From: Actinomycetes bacterium
GTDB lineage: Bacteria; Actinomycetota; CADDZG01; JAHWKV01
Assembly: GCA_029263035.1 (NCBI GenBank)
Contig: JAJCYF010000014.1
Location: 1 to 24,775 of the forward strand
Length of the DNA stretch: 24,775 bases
Direction: 5' to 3'
In this document: one piece after another, positions 16,187 to 22,584 of the stretch
Position numbering within the stretch: the stretch's first letter is position 1
How the letters are laid out: every line of letters starts with the position of its first letter
Translations under genes and position numbers: made by a program
The notes under the pieces: generated by a model
Seen by the model: only the letters and a program-made list of their open reading frames with translations
Databases searched by the model: none
Told to the model about the DNA's origin: nothing

Positions 16187-17908
16187 GTGCACCTTTTTCG
16201 GGTATGGGCCCCCGGGCCGGAGCGGGTCGACCTGCTGATCGGCGGCCGGGTGCTTCCGATGGTCCCCGGGGAAGCCGGTTGGTGGGAGCTGGAAGTCGAA
16301 GACGCGGGCCCCGCAACCCGCTACCTGTTTTCTCTCGACGGGGGGCCGGGCCGGCCGGACCCGCGCTCGGCGTTTCAGCCGGAGGGGATCGACGGCCCCT
16401 CGGAGGTCGTAGACCATGCGGCGTTCGCATGGACCGACCGGGCGTGGCGGGGTATCCCCCTGGCCGGCTCGGTGCTCTACGAGCTCCACGTCGGGACCTT
16501 CTCGCCGGAGGGAACCTTCGCCGGGGCGGTCGGGCGCCTGGACCATCTGGTTGCCCTGGGCATCGACGCGGTGGAACTGCTCCCGGTGGCCGAGTTCTCG
16601 GGCGACCGGGGCTGGGGTTACGACGGCGTCGACCTGTTTGCCCCGCATCACGCCTACGGGGGCCCCGAGGGACTGAAGGCCCTGGTCGACGCCTTCCACG
16701 CCGCCGGGATAGCGGTGGTGATGGACGTGGTGTACAACCACCTGGGCCCGGCGGGCAACTACCTGCCCGAGTACGGCCCGTACTTTTCACCCCGCCACAA
16801 GACCAACTGGGGAGACGCCCTCAACTTCGACGGGCCCGACAGCGGCGAGGTGCGCCGGTTCGTCATCGACAACGCGCTTTGCTGGCTTCGGGACTACCAC
16901 ATCGACGGGCTGCGCCTGGACGCGGTCCACGCGATAGTCGACGACTCCGCAGTCCACCTGCTGGAGCAGATGGCGGCCGAGGTCAAAGCGCTCTGTGCCT
17001 CCACCGGCCGGACGATGTTCCTGATTGCCGAAAGCGACCTCAACGACCCGAAGTTTGTGCGGCCGGTTGAGGCCGGCGGTTATGGGCTCGACGCATCGTG
17101 GGCGGATGAGTGGCACCACGCGCTCCATGCGGCGCTCACCGGTGAGCGGACCGGCTACTACGAGGACTTCGGGCCGCTTTCGGTTCTCGCCAAGGCTCTC
17201 AAACAGGCCTGGGTCTACGACGGCACGTGGTCGCAGCACCGCCGCCGGGTGCACGGGCGGCCTCCCGGCGACCTTCCCGGCGACCGGTTTGTGGTGTCGA
17301 CGCAGAACCACGACCAGGTCGGAAACCGGGCGGTGGGAGAGCGCCTAGGCGCTCTGACGAACGAGGGCCGGCTGAAGATGGCCGCCGCCCTTCTTTTGAC
17401 CTCACCGTTTGTGCCGCTGTTGTTCCAGGGGGAGGAGTGGGCTGCGACCACGCCGTTTCTGTACTTCACCGACCACCCGGATCCCGAGCTGGGGCGGGCG
17501 GTGAGCGAAGGCCGCCGGGGCGAGTTTGCCTCCTTCGGGTGGGAGCCCGAGCAGGTCCCGGATCCCCAGGAACGCGCCACCTTCGAGGCTTCCAAGCTGG
17601 ACTGGCGCGAGGCCCAAGATCACGCCGGAATGCTGGACTGGTACACCAGGCTGATCGCCCTGCGACGCAGCCAACCGTCGCTCACCGATCCCAGACGGGA
17701 GTCGATCCGGGTGAGCTTCGATGAGGAGGCAGGCTGGCTGGTCTACCGGCGCAACGACGTGGCGGTCGTACTCAACCTGGGGGGCGGGGTGGTCTCGGTG
17801 TCTCTCGGCGGCTTCGAACGGCTGCTGCTTGCATCTGATTCGGGAGTGGAGGTGTCCGGGGACCTGGTCTCGATCCCTGCCGGCACCGTGGGAGTACTCG
17901 GACGCTAG
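16187..17908 (+). CDS. treZ: Malto-oligosyltrehalose trehalohydrolase
   Basis: 573 residues, normal for TreZ. It releases trehalose from the maltooligosyl-trehalose made by TreY. The N-terminal beta domain opens HLFRVWAPGPERVDLL; the barrel shows YELHVGTFSPEGTF, DVVYNHLGPAGNYL, GLRLDAVHAI (nucleophile), LIAESDLND (acid/base) and STQNHDQVGNRA, and the end has LLFQGEEWAATTPFLYFTDH. GTG 16187 begins 3 nt after the treY stop; GGAG near 16175 can serve as SD. With glgX and treY it completes the TreXYZ route from glycogen to trehalose, a compatible solute and desiccation protectant. Its TAG stop overlaps the stop of a convergent small gene in the sequence CTAG. Confidence 0.96.
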   Translation: MHLFRVWAPGPERVDLLIGGRVLPMVPGEAGWWELEVEDAGPATRYLFSLDGGPGRPDPRSAFQPEGIDGPSEVVDHAAFAWTDRAWRGIPLAGSVLYELHVGTFSPEGTFAGAVGRLDHLVALGIDAVELLPVAEFSGDRGWGYDGVDLFAPHHAYGGPEGLKALVDAFHAAGIAVVMDVVYNHLGPAGNYLPEYGPYFSPRHKTNWGDALNFDGPDSGEVRRFVIDNALCWLRDYHIDGLRLDAVHAIVDDSAVHLLEQMAAEVKALCASTGRTMFLIAESDLNDPKFVRPVEAGGYGLDASWADEWHHALHAALTGERTGYYEDFGPLSVLAKALKQAWVYDGTWSQHRRRVHGRPPGDLPGDRFVVSTQNHDQVGNRAVGERLGALTNEGRLKMAAALLLTSPFVPLLFQGEEWAATTPFLYFTDHPDPELGRAVSEGRRGEFASFGWEPEQVPDPQERATFEASKLDWREAQDHAGMLDWYTRLIALRRSQPSLTDPRRESIRVSFDEEAGWLVYRRNDVAVVLNLGGGVVSVSLGGFERLLLASDSGVEVSGDLVSIPAGTVGVLGR

Positions 17909-18051
17909 TCGGAAACCGGCTCCTCTGCCGCCGGCTCCAACTGCCACTCGGTGAAGAAGTTGTCCGAATCTTTCCCTGCAATTTCCGGAGGATCTGTGTT
18001 CGGCGCCCCCTCCGATTGGGGATTTCCACGGTGATCGAGTACTTCAGCCAT
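17905..18051 (-). CDS. 48-residue acidic hydrophilic protein (hypothetical)
   Basis: Begins MAEVLDHRGNPQSEG; acidic and rich in Pro, Asn, Glu and Asp, with one short aromatic patch (NFFTEW) near residue 32. No family is recognised and no membrane segment or cysteine is present, so it is probably mostly disordered. Support for a real gene: AAAGGGGG lies 6 nt before ATG 18051, and a stress-sigma-like promoter lies at 18110-18133 with a leader of about 52 nt. The frame extends further upstream, but that part has no SD and an unrelated Arg-rich composition. The TAG stop shares CTAG (17905-17908) with the treZ stop, so the two transcripts overlap tail to tail. Confidence 0.6.
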   Translation of the reverse strand: MAEVLDHRGNPQSEGAPNTDPPEIAGKDSDNFFTEWQLEPAAEEPVSD

Positions 18052-18109
18052 CGCCGGCCCCCTTTGGTCGTAGAAAGTTAAACGAACCCATAATCGCCGC
18101 GAAGGACTT

Positions 18110-18133
18110 CTACCCTCAGTTGGTATACCTAAC
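18110..18133 (-). promoter_or_regulatory. Candidate SigB/SigF-type promoter for the 48-residue gene
   Basis: On the minus strand GTTAGG (18133-18128), a 12-nt spacer and GGGTAG (18115-18110) match the stress-sigma pattern, with a strong -10. The spacer contains the palindrome GGTATACC (18122-18129 on the plus strand, overlapping the -35 edge), which could also be an operator. Confidence 0.38.
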
Positions 18134-18158
18134 CCCCTGCGGGTCTGGGTTGTTCCCT

Positions 18159-18182
18159 CCAACCGCATGAAATATGCGTTGG
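18159..18182. other. Hairpin-forming sequence in the 260-nt divergent intergenic region
   Basis: CCAA-C-CGCAT (18159-18168) can pair with ATGCG-TTGG (18174-18182) around a GAAAT loop, with one bulged C. Flanking CCCTCC and GGAGGG can extend it through an internal loop. It lies between the divergent genes at 18051 and 18312 and may be an operator or part of the 18312 leader. The rest of this region shows only promoter-like elements, including an isolated GGGTAC at 18267-18272. Confidence 0.3.
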
Positions 18183-18311
18183 GACCCGGAGGGTGGAGAG
18201 AAGACCGGATGGGACCGTCCGGAGGGAGGAGTTGGGAGCCCGCACCTGATTAGCGGTGTGTCAGCGGGGTACTGCTAAAAGGACGAATCCCCATATCGAG
18301 GAGTTGGAAAA

Positions 18312-18554
18312 ATGGCTGAGACCACCTTCAAGTGCGACGTGTGCGGCAACGAGTTCGACACCTCAACGCTCAAGGAGTTCTTCGACGAGAGCGGCCGGCG
18401 GCTGGAACTGTGCCCCCAGGACCTGGACGCCAAGATGAACGAGGCCGGATCGGTTCACGGAGGGCCGGGCGAAAAGAAGGAGGCAGCGGCCTACGACGAC
18501 GACGGACCCAGGACCGGGCCCTACGGAGAGCGTGAGGCTCCCGCCCAGCGTTAG
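18312..18554 (+). CDS. Small CxxC protein with disordered acidic tail (hypothetical)
   Basis: 80 residues. The first 35 carry CDVC (Cys8, Cys11) and LCPQD (Cys34), which looks like a small zinc-ribbon or treble-clef knuckle with three cysteines; the fourth ligand may be Asp37 or another non-cysteine residue, or the site may form between subunits. From about residue 45 it is a Gly/Glu/Lys/Asp-rich tail ending GEREAPAQR, predicted to be disordered. No named family is recognised. GAGGAG (18298-18303) lies 8 nt before ATG 18312. The TAG stop overlaps the TAA stop of the convergent LLM oxidoreductase gene within TTAG (18551-18554). It could be a regulatory or metal-binding stress protein; that is a guess. 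Confidence 0.72.
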   Translation: MAETTFKCDVCGNEFDTSTLKEFFDESGRRLELCPQDLDAKMNEAGSVHGGPGEKKEAAAYDDDGPRTGPYGEREAPAQR

Positions 18555-19606
18555 CCCTTAACGCCTGCCGCTCTGCGGCGGGCGACCTCCTCCCGGACCA
18601 CCGGGGCCACCTCGGTCCCGAAAAGCTCGATTGAGCGCAGGATCTTGTCGTGGGGCATGGTGCCGACGCTGAACTGAACCAGGAACCGGTCGTGCCGGAA
18701 GATGTCGTACTGGAACAGGATCTTGTCGATCACCTGCTGCGGCGTCCCGACGAAGTTGGCGCCCCTTAGCGACGCGCTGTTGCTGTACTCCTGATGGGTC
18801 ATCGGCGCCCAGCCCCGTTCCTTGCCGATCTTGTTCATGGTCACGGCCACGTAGGGGAACGACTCGTCGATCGCCTCCTGCGCATCGCCGGCGATGTAGC
18901 CGTGGGAGTTGATGCTGAGCGCCGGAACCGGGTCCCACCCGGCCTGCCGGGCGGCATCCCGGTGCATCTCGGCGAACGGCGCGAACCGCTCGGGCATGCC
19001 GCCGATGATCGCCAGGGCCATCGGGAGACCGAGCGCCCCGGCGCGGACCGCCGAGCGCGGGTTGCCCCCCACGGCAACCCAGATGGGGAGCGGGTGCTGG
19101 ACCGGCCGGGGGTAGACCCCGCGGCTGTCGATGGGGGGCCGGAACGCGCCCTGCCAGCTGACTACCTCGGACTCTCGTAGCTCCAGGAGCATCAGAAGCT
19201 TCTCCTCGAACAGGGCGTCGTAGTCGGCCATGTCGTAGCCGAACAGCGGGAACGACTCGGTGAACGACCCCCGGCCGGCCATGATCTCCGCCCGGCCCCC
19301 GGTCAGCTGGTCGATGGTGGCGAAGTCCTGAAATATGCGCACCGGGTCGTCCGAGCTGATCACGTTGACCGCCGAGGTCAGGCGGATGTTGGTGGTGCGC
19401 TCGCCGGCTGCGGCCAGGACGATCGCCGGGGCGGACACCACGAAATCCGGCCGGTGGTGTTCGCCGACGCCGAAGACGTCCAGCCCCACCCGGTCGGCGA
19501 GTTCGATCTCCTCCATGAGATCCCGCAGCCGCTGCCCGGCGCTCACCGTTTCGCCGGTGTTCGGGTCGGTGGTGCGTTCGGCAAAGGTGTAAACGCCAAG
19601 TTCCAT
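18551..19606 (-). CDS. LLM class (luciferase-like) flavin-dependent oxidoreductase
   Basis: 351 residues, the usual size for a single-domain luciferase-like monooxygenase. Visible features: an opening MELGVYTFAERT strand, ELADRVGLDVFGVGEHHRPDF, the NIRLTSAVNVISSDDPVRIFQDFATIDQLTGGRAEIMAGRGS core with the flavin-phosphate region, and PLPIWVAVGGNPRSA in the C-terminal half of the barrel. Such enzymes use FMN or F420; which one cannot be read here, nor can the substrate. It is transcribed away from the CBS-repeat gene across 156 nt and towards the small CxxC gene, with stop codons overlapping. There is no obvious functional link to the trehalose genes. Confidence 0.92.
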   Translation of the reverse strand: MELGVYTFAERTTDPNTGETVSAGQRLRDLMEEIELADRVGLDVFGVGEHHRPDFVVSAPAIVLAAAGERTTNIRLTSAVNVISSDDPVRIFQDFATIDQLTGGRAEIMAGRGSFTESFPLFGYDMADYDALFEEKLLMLLELRESEVVSWQGAFRPPIDSRGVYPRPVQHPLPIWVAVGGNPRSAVRAGALGLPMALAIIGGMPERFAPFAEMHRDAARQAGWDPVPALSINSHGYIAGDAQEAIDESFPYVAVTMNKIGKERGWAPMTHQEYSNSASLRGANFVGTPQQVIDKILFQYDIFRHDRFLVQFSVGTMPHDKILRSIELFGTEVAPVVREEVARRRAAGVKG

Positions 19607-19666
19607 GAGCTTGCTCGATTCTCGAAGGGTTGCCTCTATTTTGACTCACTCCCGACCGGGCTGGTT

Positions 19667-19692
19667 GTTTCCATCCAGCGGGCCGGGGGTAG
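19667..19692 (+). promoter_or_regulatory. Candidate SigB/SigF-type promoter for the CBS-repeat gene
   Basis: GTTTCC (19667-19672), a 14-nt spacer and GGGTAG (19687-19692) make the best stress-sigma match in the window. The predicted start near 19699 gives a leader of about 64 nt before ATG 19763, which has a strong SD. Confidence 0.5.
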
Positions 19693-19762
19693 AACCGTCC
19701 TACACGCATCCCGACTACAGCGCGCCCGCAGCCTGGGTTTTGCGGAGCGTGGAGGAGGAAAT

Positions 19763-20731
19763 ATGCCGCAGAGAATCAAAGACGTCATGACGCCGGACCC
19801 TAAGGTCCTGAGCAAGAACGCCACCGCGAAACAGGCCGCCGAGCTCATGCGGGACGACAACATCGGGGACGTCCTTGTGGTGAACGGCCACAAGAAGCTG
19901 TTCGGAATCATCACCGACCGGGACATTGCCATCCGATGCGGCGCCGAGGGCGCAGACCCGGACAAGGTAACCCTCGAGGAAATAGCTACCAAGGACGTGA
20001 CCACGGTGTCGCCGGACGCAACCATTGAGCTGGCGGTCACCCTGATGCGCTCCAAGGCCATCCGCCGGATCCCGGTGGTGGAGGACGGCAAGCCGGTGGG
20101 CATCGTTAGCCTGGGCGACCTGGCCATCGAGAAGGACCCCACCTCGGCGCTGGCCGACATCAGCGCCGCCCCGCCCGATCCCGCCGGACCGTCCAGTGAC
20201 GGCAGTGGAGGTATGGGCAAGGCACTGCCGGCCGCAGCAGCCGGAGCAGGGATCATCCTTGCGATCGAGCTGGTGAGGAACCGGGGCAAAAAGCGCAACC
20301 TGCGAGTCGCCGCCAAGCGGCTGCGCAAGACCGGCAAAAAGCTGCGCAAGACCGGTGACAAGGCCGGCTCGGACGCGACGCAGCAGGCGGCCAAGTACGC
20401 CAGCGCTGCCCTGAAGGAGATTCGCAGCCAGGGAAAGAAGGTGGGCCGCAAGGCCAAGAAGGAGATGGCCGAGGCGAGGGTTGAGCACAAGGCCCACGCC
20501 GCCGGACGCAACGCCGAGAAAAACGCGAAGGACTTCGGCAAGCGTACCGAGGCCGCCGCCCATGATCTGAGCAAGCGCGCCGAAAAAAAGGCGCAGGAGA
20601 TCGGCAAGAAGGCGGAGCACAAGGCAAAGGAAGTAGGCAAAAAGGCCGAGCGCAAGGCCCGTGAGATCAGCAAGAAGGCCGAGCACAAGGCTGAAGAGGT
20701 TCGGGAGATGGTGGGCAGCGGACGCCGCTAG
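19763..20731 (+). CDS. CBS-pair protein with hydrophobic segment and LEA/H1-like 11-residue repeats
   Basis: 322 residues in three parts. Residues 1-128 hold two CBS motifs (IKDVMTPDPKVLSKNATAKQ to IITDRDIAI, and TKDVTTVSPDATI to VSLGDLAIEKD), which usually bind adenosine nucleotides and sense energy state. Residues 150-171 include a short Ala/Ile hydrophobic stretch (ALPAAAAGAGIILAIELV) that could insert in a membrane or pack as a helix. Residues 172-322 are Lys/Ala/Arg/Glu-rich, and residues 238-314 are seven consecutive 11-residue units close to KKAEhKAkEVG. Such repeats occur in LEA group 3 desiccation proteins; Lys/Ala-rich tails also occur in histone H1-like DNA-binding proteins. ATG 19763 is chosen because GGAGGAGG lies just upstream, although the frame opens earlier. 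A stress-type promoter candidate lies upstream and a hairpin follows the stop. Confidence 0.88.
   Translation: MPQRIKDVMTPDPKVLSKNATAKQAAELMRDDNIGDVLVVNGHKKLFGIITDRDIAIRCGAEGADPDKVTLEEIATKDVTTVSPDATIELAVTLMRSKAIRRIPVVEDGKPVGIVSLGDLAIEKDPTSALADISAAPPDPAGPSSDGSGGMGKALPAAAAGAGIILAIELVRNRGKKRNLRVAAKRLRKTGKKLRKTGDKAGSDATQQAAKYASAALKEIRSQGKKVGRKAKKEMAEARVEHKAHAAGRNAEKNAKDFGKRTEAAAHDLSKRAEKKAQEIGKKAEHKAKEVGKKAERKAREISKKAEHKAEEVREMVGSGRR
20474..20704 (+). repeat. Seven in-frame 33-bp units encoding 11-residue repeats
   Basis: Residues 238-314 of the CBS protein split into seven 11-mers with no insertions: ARVEHKAHAAG, RNAEKNAKDFG, KRTEAAAHDLS, KRAEKKAQEIG, KKAEHKAKEVG, KKAERKAREIS and KKAEHKAEEVR. 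The last four are most alike in both protein and DNA, consistent with recent tandem duplication. Hydrophobic residues recur at positions 3, 7 and 10, the pattern of an 11-residue (three-turn) amphipathic helix. Confidence 0.85.
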
Positions 20732-20749
20732 CCACTCCCGTTTTGATTT

Positions 20750-20780
20750 GAGGCCCTCCCCACCCCCTGGGGAGGGCCTC
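20750..20780. terminator. Strong hairpin between convergent genes, without a U-run
   Basis: GAGGCCCTCCCC (20750-20761) and GGGGAGGGCCTC (20769-20780) pair perfectly over 12 bp with a 7-nt loop. It ends 2 nt from the HAD gene stop and 19 nt after the CBS gene stop. The T-rich tract (20741-20749) precedes rather than follows the stem on the plus strand, so it lacks a classical U-tail in either direction. Best read as a bidirectional terminator or mRNA end-protecting stem. Confidence 0.6.
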
Positions 20781-20781
20781 G

Positions 20782-21429
20782 TCAGTTCACCAGGTAGTCG
20801 CCGAGCTCGGCCAGGGTCTCGAAGACCTCTCTGGCACCCGCCTCCTGCAATTCCTCCGGTGAAAATCCTCCCGTGAGAACCGCCACCGTCTCAATCCCCG
20901 CCCGTGCGGATGCGATGCAGTCGAACGGTGAGTCCCCGATCATCAGCGCCTCTTTTTCGCCGCCCTTCTCAATCGCGGCCAGCACCAGGTCGGGGTCCGG
21001 CTTGGAACTGTCGACGTCGGCGGAGCCGGTCCACCCGTCGACCAGATCCCGGATGTTCAGCAGATCCAGGTAGTGGTCGATCTCCCCCGGCTTGCCGGAG
21101 CTGGCGAGGATGATCTTGTGACCGGCTTTTTTCAGCCGCACGATCAGGTCCCGGGCGCCTTCCATCGGCTCCACCTCATCGATCAGGTTCCGGTAGAGCA
21201 CCTTCTCGGCGGCGCGGATGTCGTCGCCAAGCTCTTGCTCGACCTGGTCGCCCAGCAGGTCGGCGATCAGGTGGTCGCCGCCCATGCCCATCTTGCGATG
21301 GATCGTCCACACCGGGACGATCCTGTCGAAACTGCGAAACGCCCGGTACCAGGCCAGAGCGTGGTGGTAGTTGGTGTCGACCAGAGTGCCGTCGACATCG
21401 AGAAGCAGAAGGTGGGGGATCTTTTTCAT
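20782..21429 (-). CDS. HAD-superfamily hydrolase, phosphoglycolate phosphatase-like
   Basis: 215 residues. HAD motif I is LLLLDVDGTLVDT (Asp11 nucleophile, Asp13 acid), motif II is IILASSGK, motif III is the Lys in SSKPDPDLV, and motif IV is MIGDSPFD. A helical cap (about residues 20-90) makes it a subclass I enzyme like Gph and beta-phosphoglucomutase relatives. The sequence resembles phosphatase rather than mutase members, but the substrate is not predictable. A role in clearing phosphosugars near the trehalose genes is only a possibility. ATG 21429 lacks a recognisable SD, so the mRNA may be leaderless. It is divergent from the PHP gene with only 37 nt between start codons. Confidence 0.9.
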   Translation of the reverse strand: MKKIPHLLLLDVDGTLVDTNYHHALAWYRAFRSFDRIVPVWTIHRKMGMGGDHLIADLLGDQVEQELGDDIRAAEKVLYRNLIDEVEPMEGARDLIVRLKKAGHKIILASSGKPGEIDHYLDLLNIRDLVDGWTGSADVDSSKPDPDLVLAAIEKGGEKEALMIGDSPFDCIASARAGIETVAVLTGGFSPEELQEAGAREVFETLAELGDYLVN

Positions 21430-21466
21430 TGGATAGATCGATACCCGGACCGGGGAGAATCAAGTC

Positions 21467-22492
21467 ATGGACAACGCCGGGCTTGCCGAACTGCTGGCCT
21501 CCGCCTCCGAGCAGGCCGAGGGCAACCTCCAGCGGGCTCTGCGCCGGGCCTCACGGCGGGCGATGACCTGGCCGGTGGAGCTGCCCGGACTGGCGGAGCG
21601 GGGGGAGCTGCAGTCGCTGGAGGGTGTGGGGCCCACCCTGGAGCGGATCATCACCCGGTGGTTGGAGGAGGATGAGCCGGTCCCCACCCCGCCGGAGACC
21701 CGGGCCGGCTTTTTGACCCTCACCCGGGTCCGCAGCATCCTGGCCGGCCACCCCGGACTCGAGCTGAAGGGCGACCTGCAGAGCCACACGGTTTGGAGCG
21801 ACGGGGGAGTGACGGTGGCCGAGCTGGCCGTCCTCTCCGAGGCCCACGGCTTTGAGTACCAGGCGATCACCGATCACTCGAAGGGCCTGAAGATCGCCGG
21901 CGGGATGGACGAGGAGGAGCTCACCCGCCAGGGATACGAGATCGAGGATGTGAACGAGCGCTACGCCGCCGGCGGCTTTCGCCTGCTGAAGTCCATCGAG
22001 ATGAACATCAGCCCCACCGGCGAAGGCGACATGGAGCCCGAGGCGCTGGCCGGACTGGATCTGGTCCTGGGTTCCTTTCACTCCAAGCTGCGGCTCAAGG
22101 AGGACCAGACCGAGCGATACCTGGCGGCGCTGGCCAACCCGGACATCCAGATACTCGGCCACCCGCAGGGCCGGATGTGGAACTTCAGGACCGGCCTGCA
22201 CGCCGACTGGCGCCGGGTGTTCGCCGAGGCAGCCCGCCTGGGCAAGGCGGTGGAGATCGATGCCTTCCCCGACCGCCAGGACCTGAAGGTCGAGCTGCTG
22301 GAGATCGCAGGTGAGGAGGGGTGCACCATCTCCATCGGCAGCGACGCCCACTGGCCCGGGCAGATCGGGTTCGTCGAGTTCGGACTGGCCGCCGCCCTTG
22401 AGGCCGGCATCCCCACCGACCGCATCCTGAACCTGCGCAGCGCCGAAGAACTGATCGGCTGGGCGGCCGAGCTGCGGGACAGATCCGCATAG
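21467..22492 (+). CDS. PolX-like PHP-domain protein with N-terminal helix-hairpin-helix
   Basis: 341 residues. A helix-hairpin-helix-like segment (LQSLEGVGPTLERIITRWLEE, about 48-67) precedes a PHP phosphoesterase domain (about 100-335) with GDLQSHTVWSDGG, AITDHS, LGSFHSKL, ILGHPQGR, EIDAFPDRQDL and SIGSDAHWPGQI. This matches the C-terminal half of family X DNA polymerases (PolX), whose PHP domain has 3'-5' exonuclease and AP-endonuclease-type activities, but the polymerase palm and fingers are absent. It may be a stand-alone DNA-repair nuclease or a phosphatase. The usual HxH metal pair reads Gln105-x-His107; a Gln variant also occurs, from memory, in some PolX proteins. GGGGAG lies about 10 nt before ATG 21467. 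Confidence 0.85.
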   Translation: MDNAGLAELLASASEQAEGNLQRALRRASRRAMTWPVELPGLAERGELQSLEGVGPTLERIITRWLEEDEPVPTPPETRAGFLTLTRVRSILAGHPGLELKGDLQSHTVWSDGGVTVAELAVLSEAHGFEYQAITDHSKGLKIAGGMDEEELTRQGYEIEDVNERYAAGGFRLLKSIEMNISPTGEGDMEPEALAGLDLVLGSFHSKLRLKEDQTERYLAALANPDIQILGHPQGRMWNFRTGLHADWRRVFAEAARLGKAVEIDAFPDRQDLKVELLEIAGEEGCTISIGSDAHWPGQIGFVEFGLAAALEAGIPTDRILNLRSAEELIGWAAELRDRSA

Positions 22493-22514
22493 CGGTTGCG
22501 GGCGCAAAGTCCAG

Positions 22515-22541
22515 GTTTGCCGCCGCCTGGGCCAGGGGAAC
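22515..22541 (+). promoter_or_regulatory. Candidate SigB/SigF-type promoter for the Rieske oxidoreductase
   Basis: GTTTGC (22515-22520), a 15-nt spacer and GGGAAC (22536-22541) fit the stress-sigma pattern. The expected start near 22548 leaves about 37 nt before the TTG at 22585. It lies within the 92-nt gap after the PHP gene. Confidence 0.4.
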
Positions 22542-22584
22542 AACTAAGCACTCTTAACCGTGCAGCAAGAAAGGCCCCCGCGGA

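Noticed and set aside
18256..18272. SigB-type promoter for the 80-residue gene (GGGTAC at 18267-18272)
   Set aside because: No GTTT-like -35 is found 12-16 nt upstream, so only half a promoter is present.
19454..19762. N-terminal extension of the CBS-repeat protein
   Set aside because: The extra residues overlap the LLM gene start region and have no SD, whereas GGAGGAGG precedes ATG 19763.
20474..20704. CRISPR-like or intergenic direct repeats
   Set aside because: The 33-bp units are contiguous, in frame and coding; there are no spacers.
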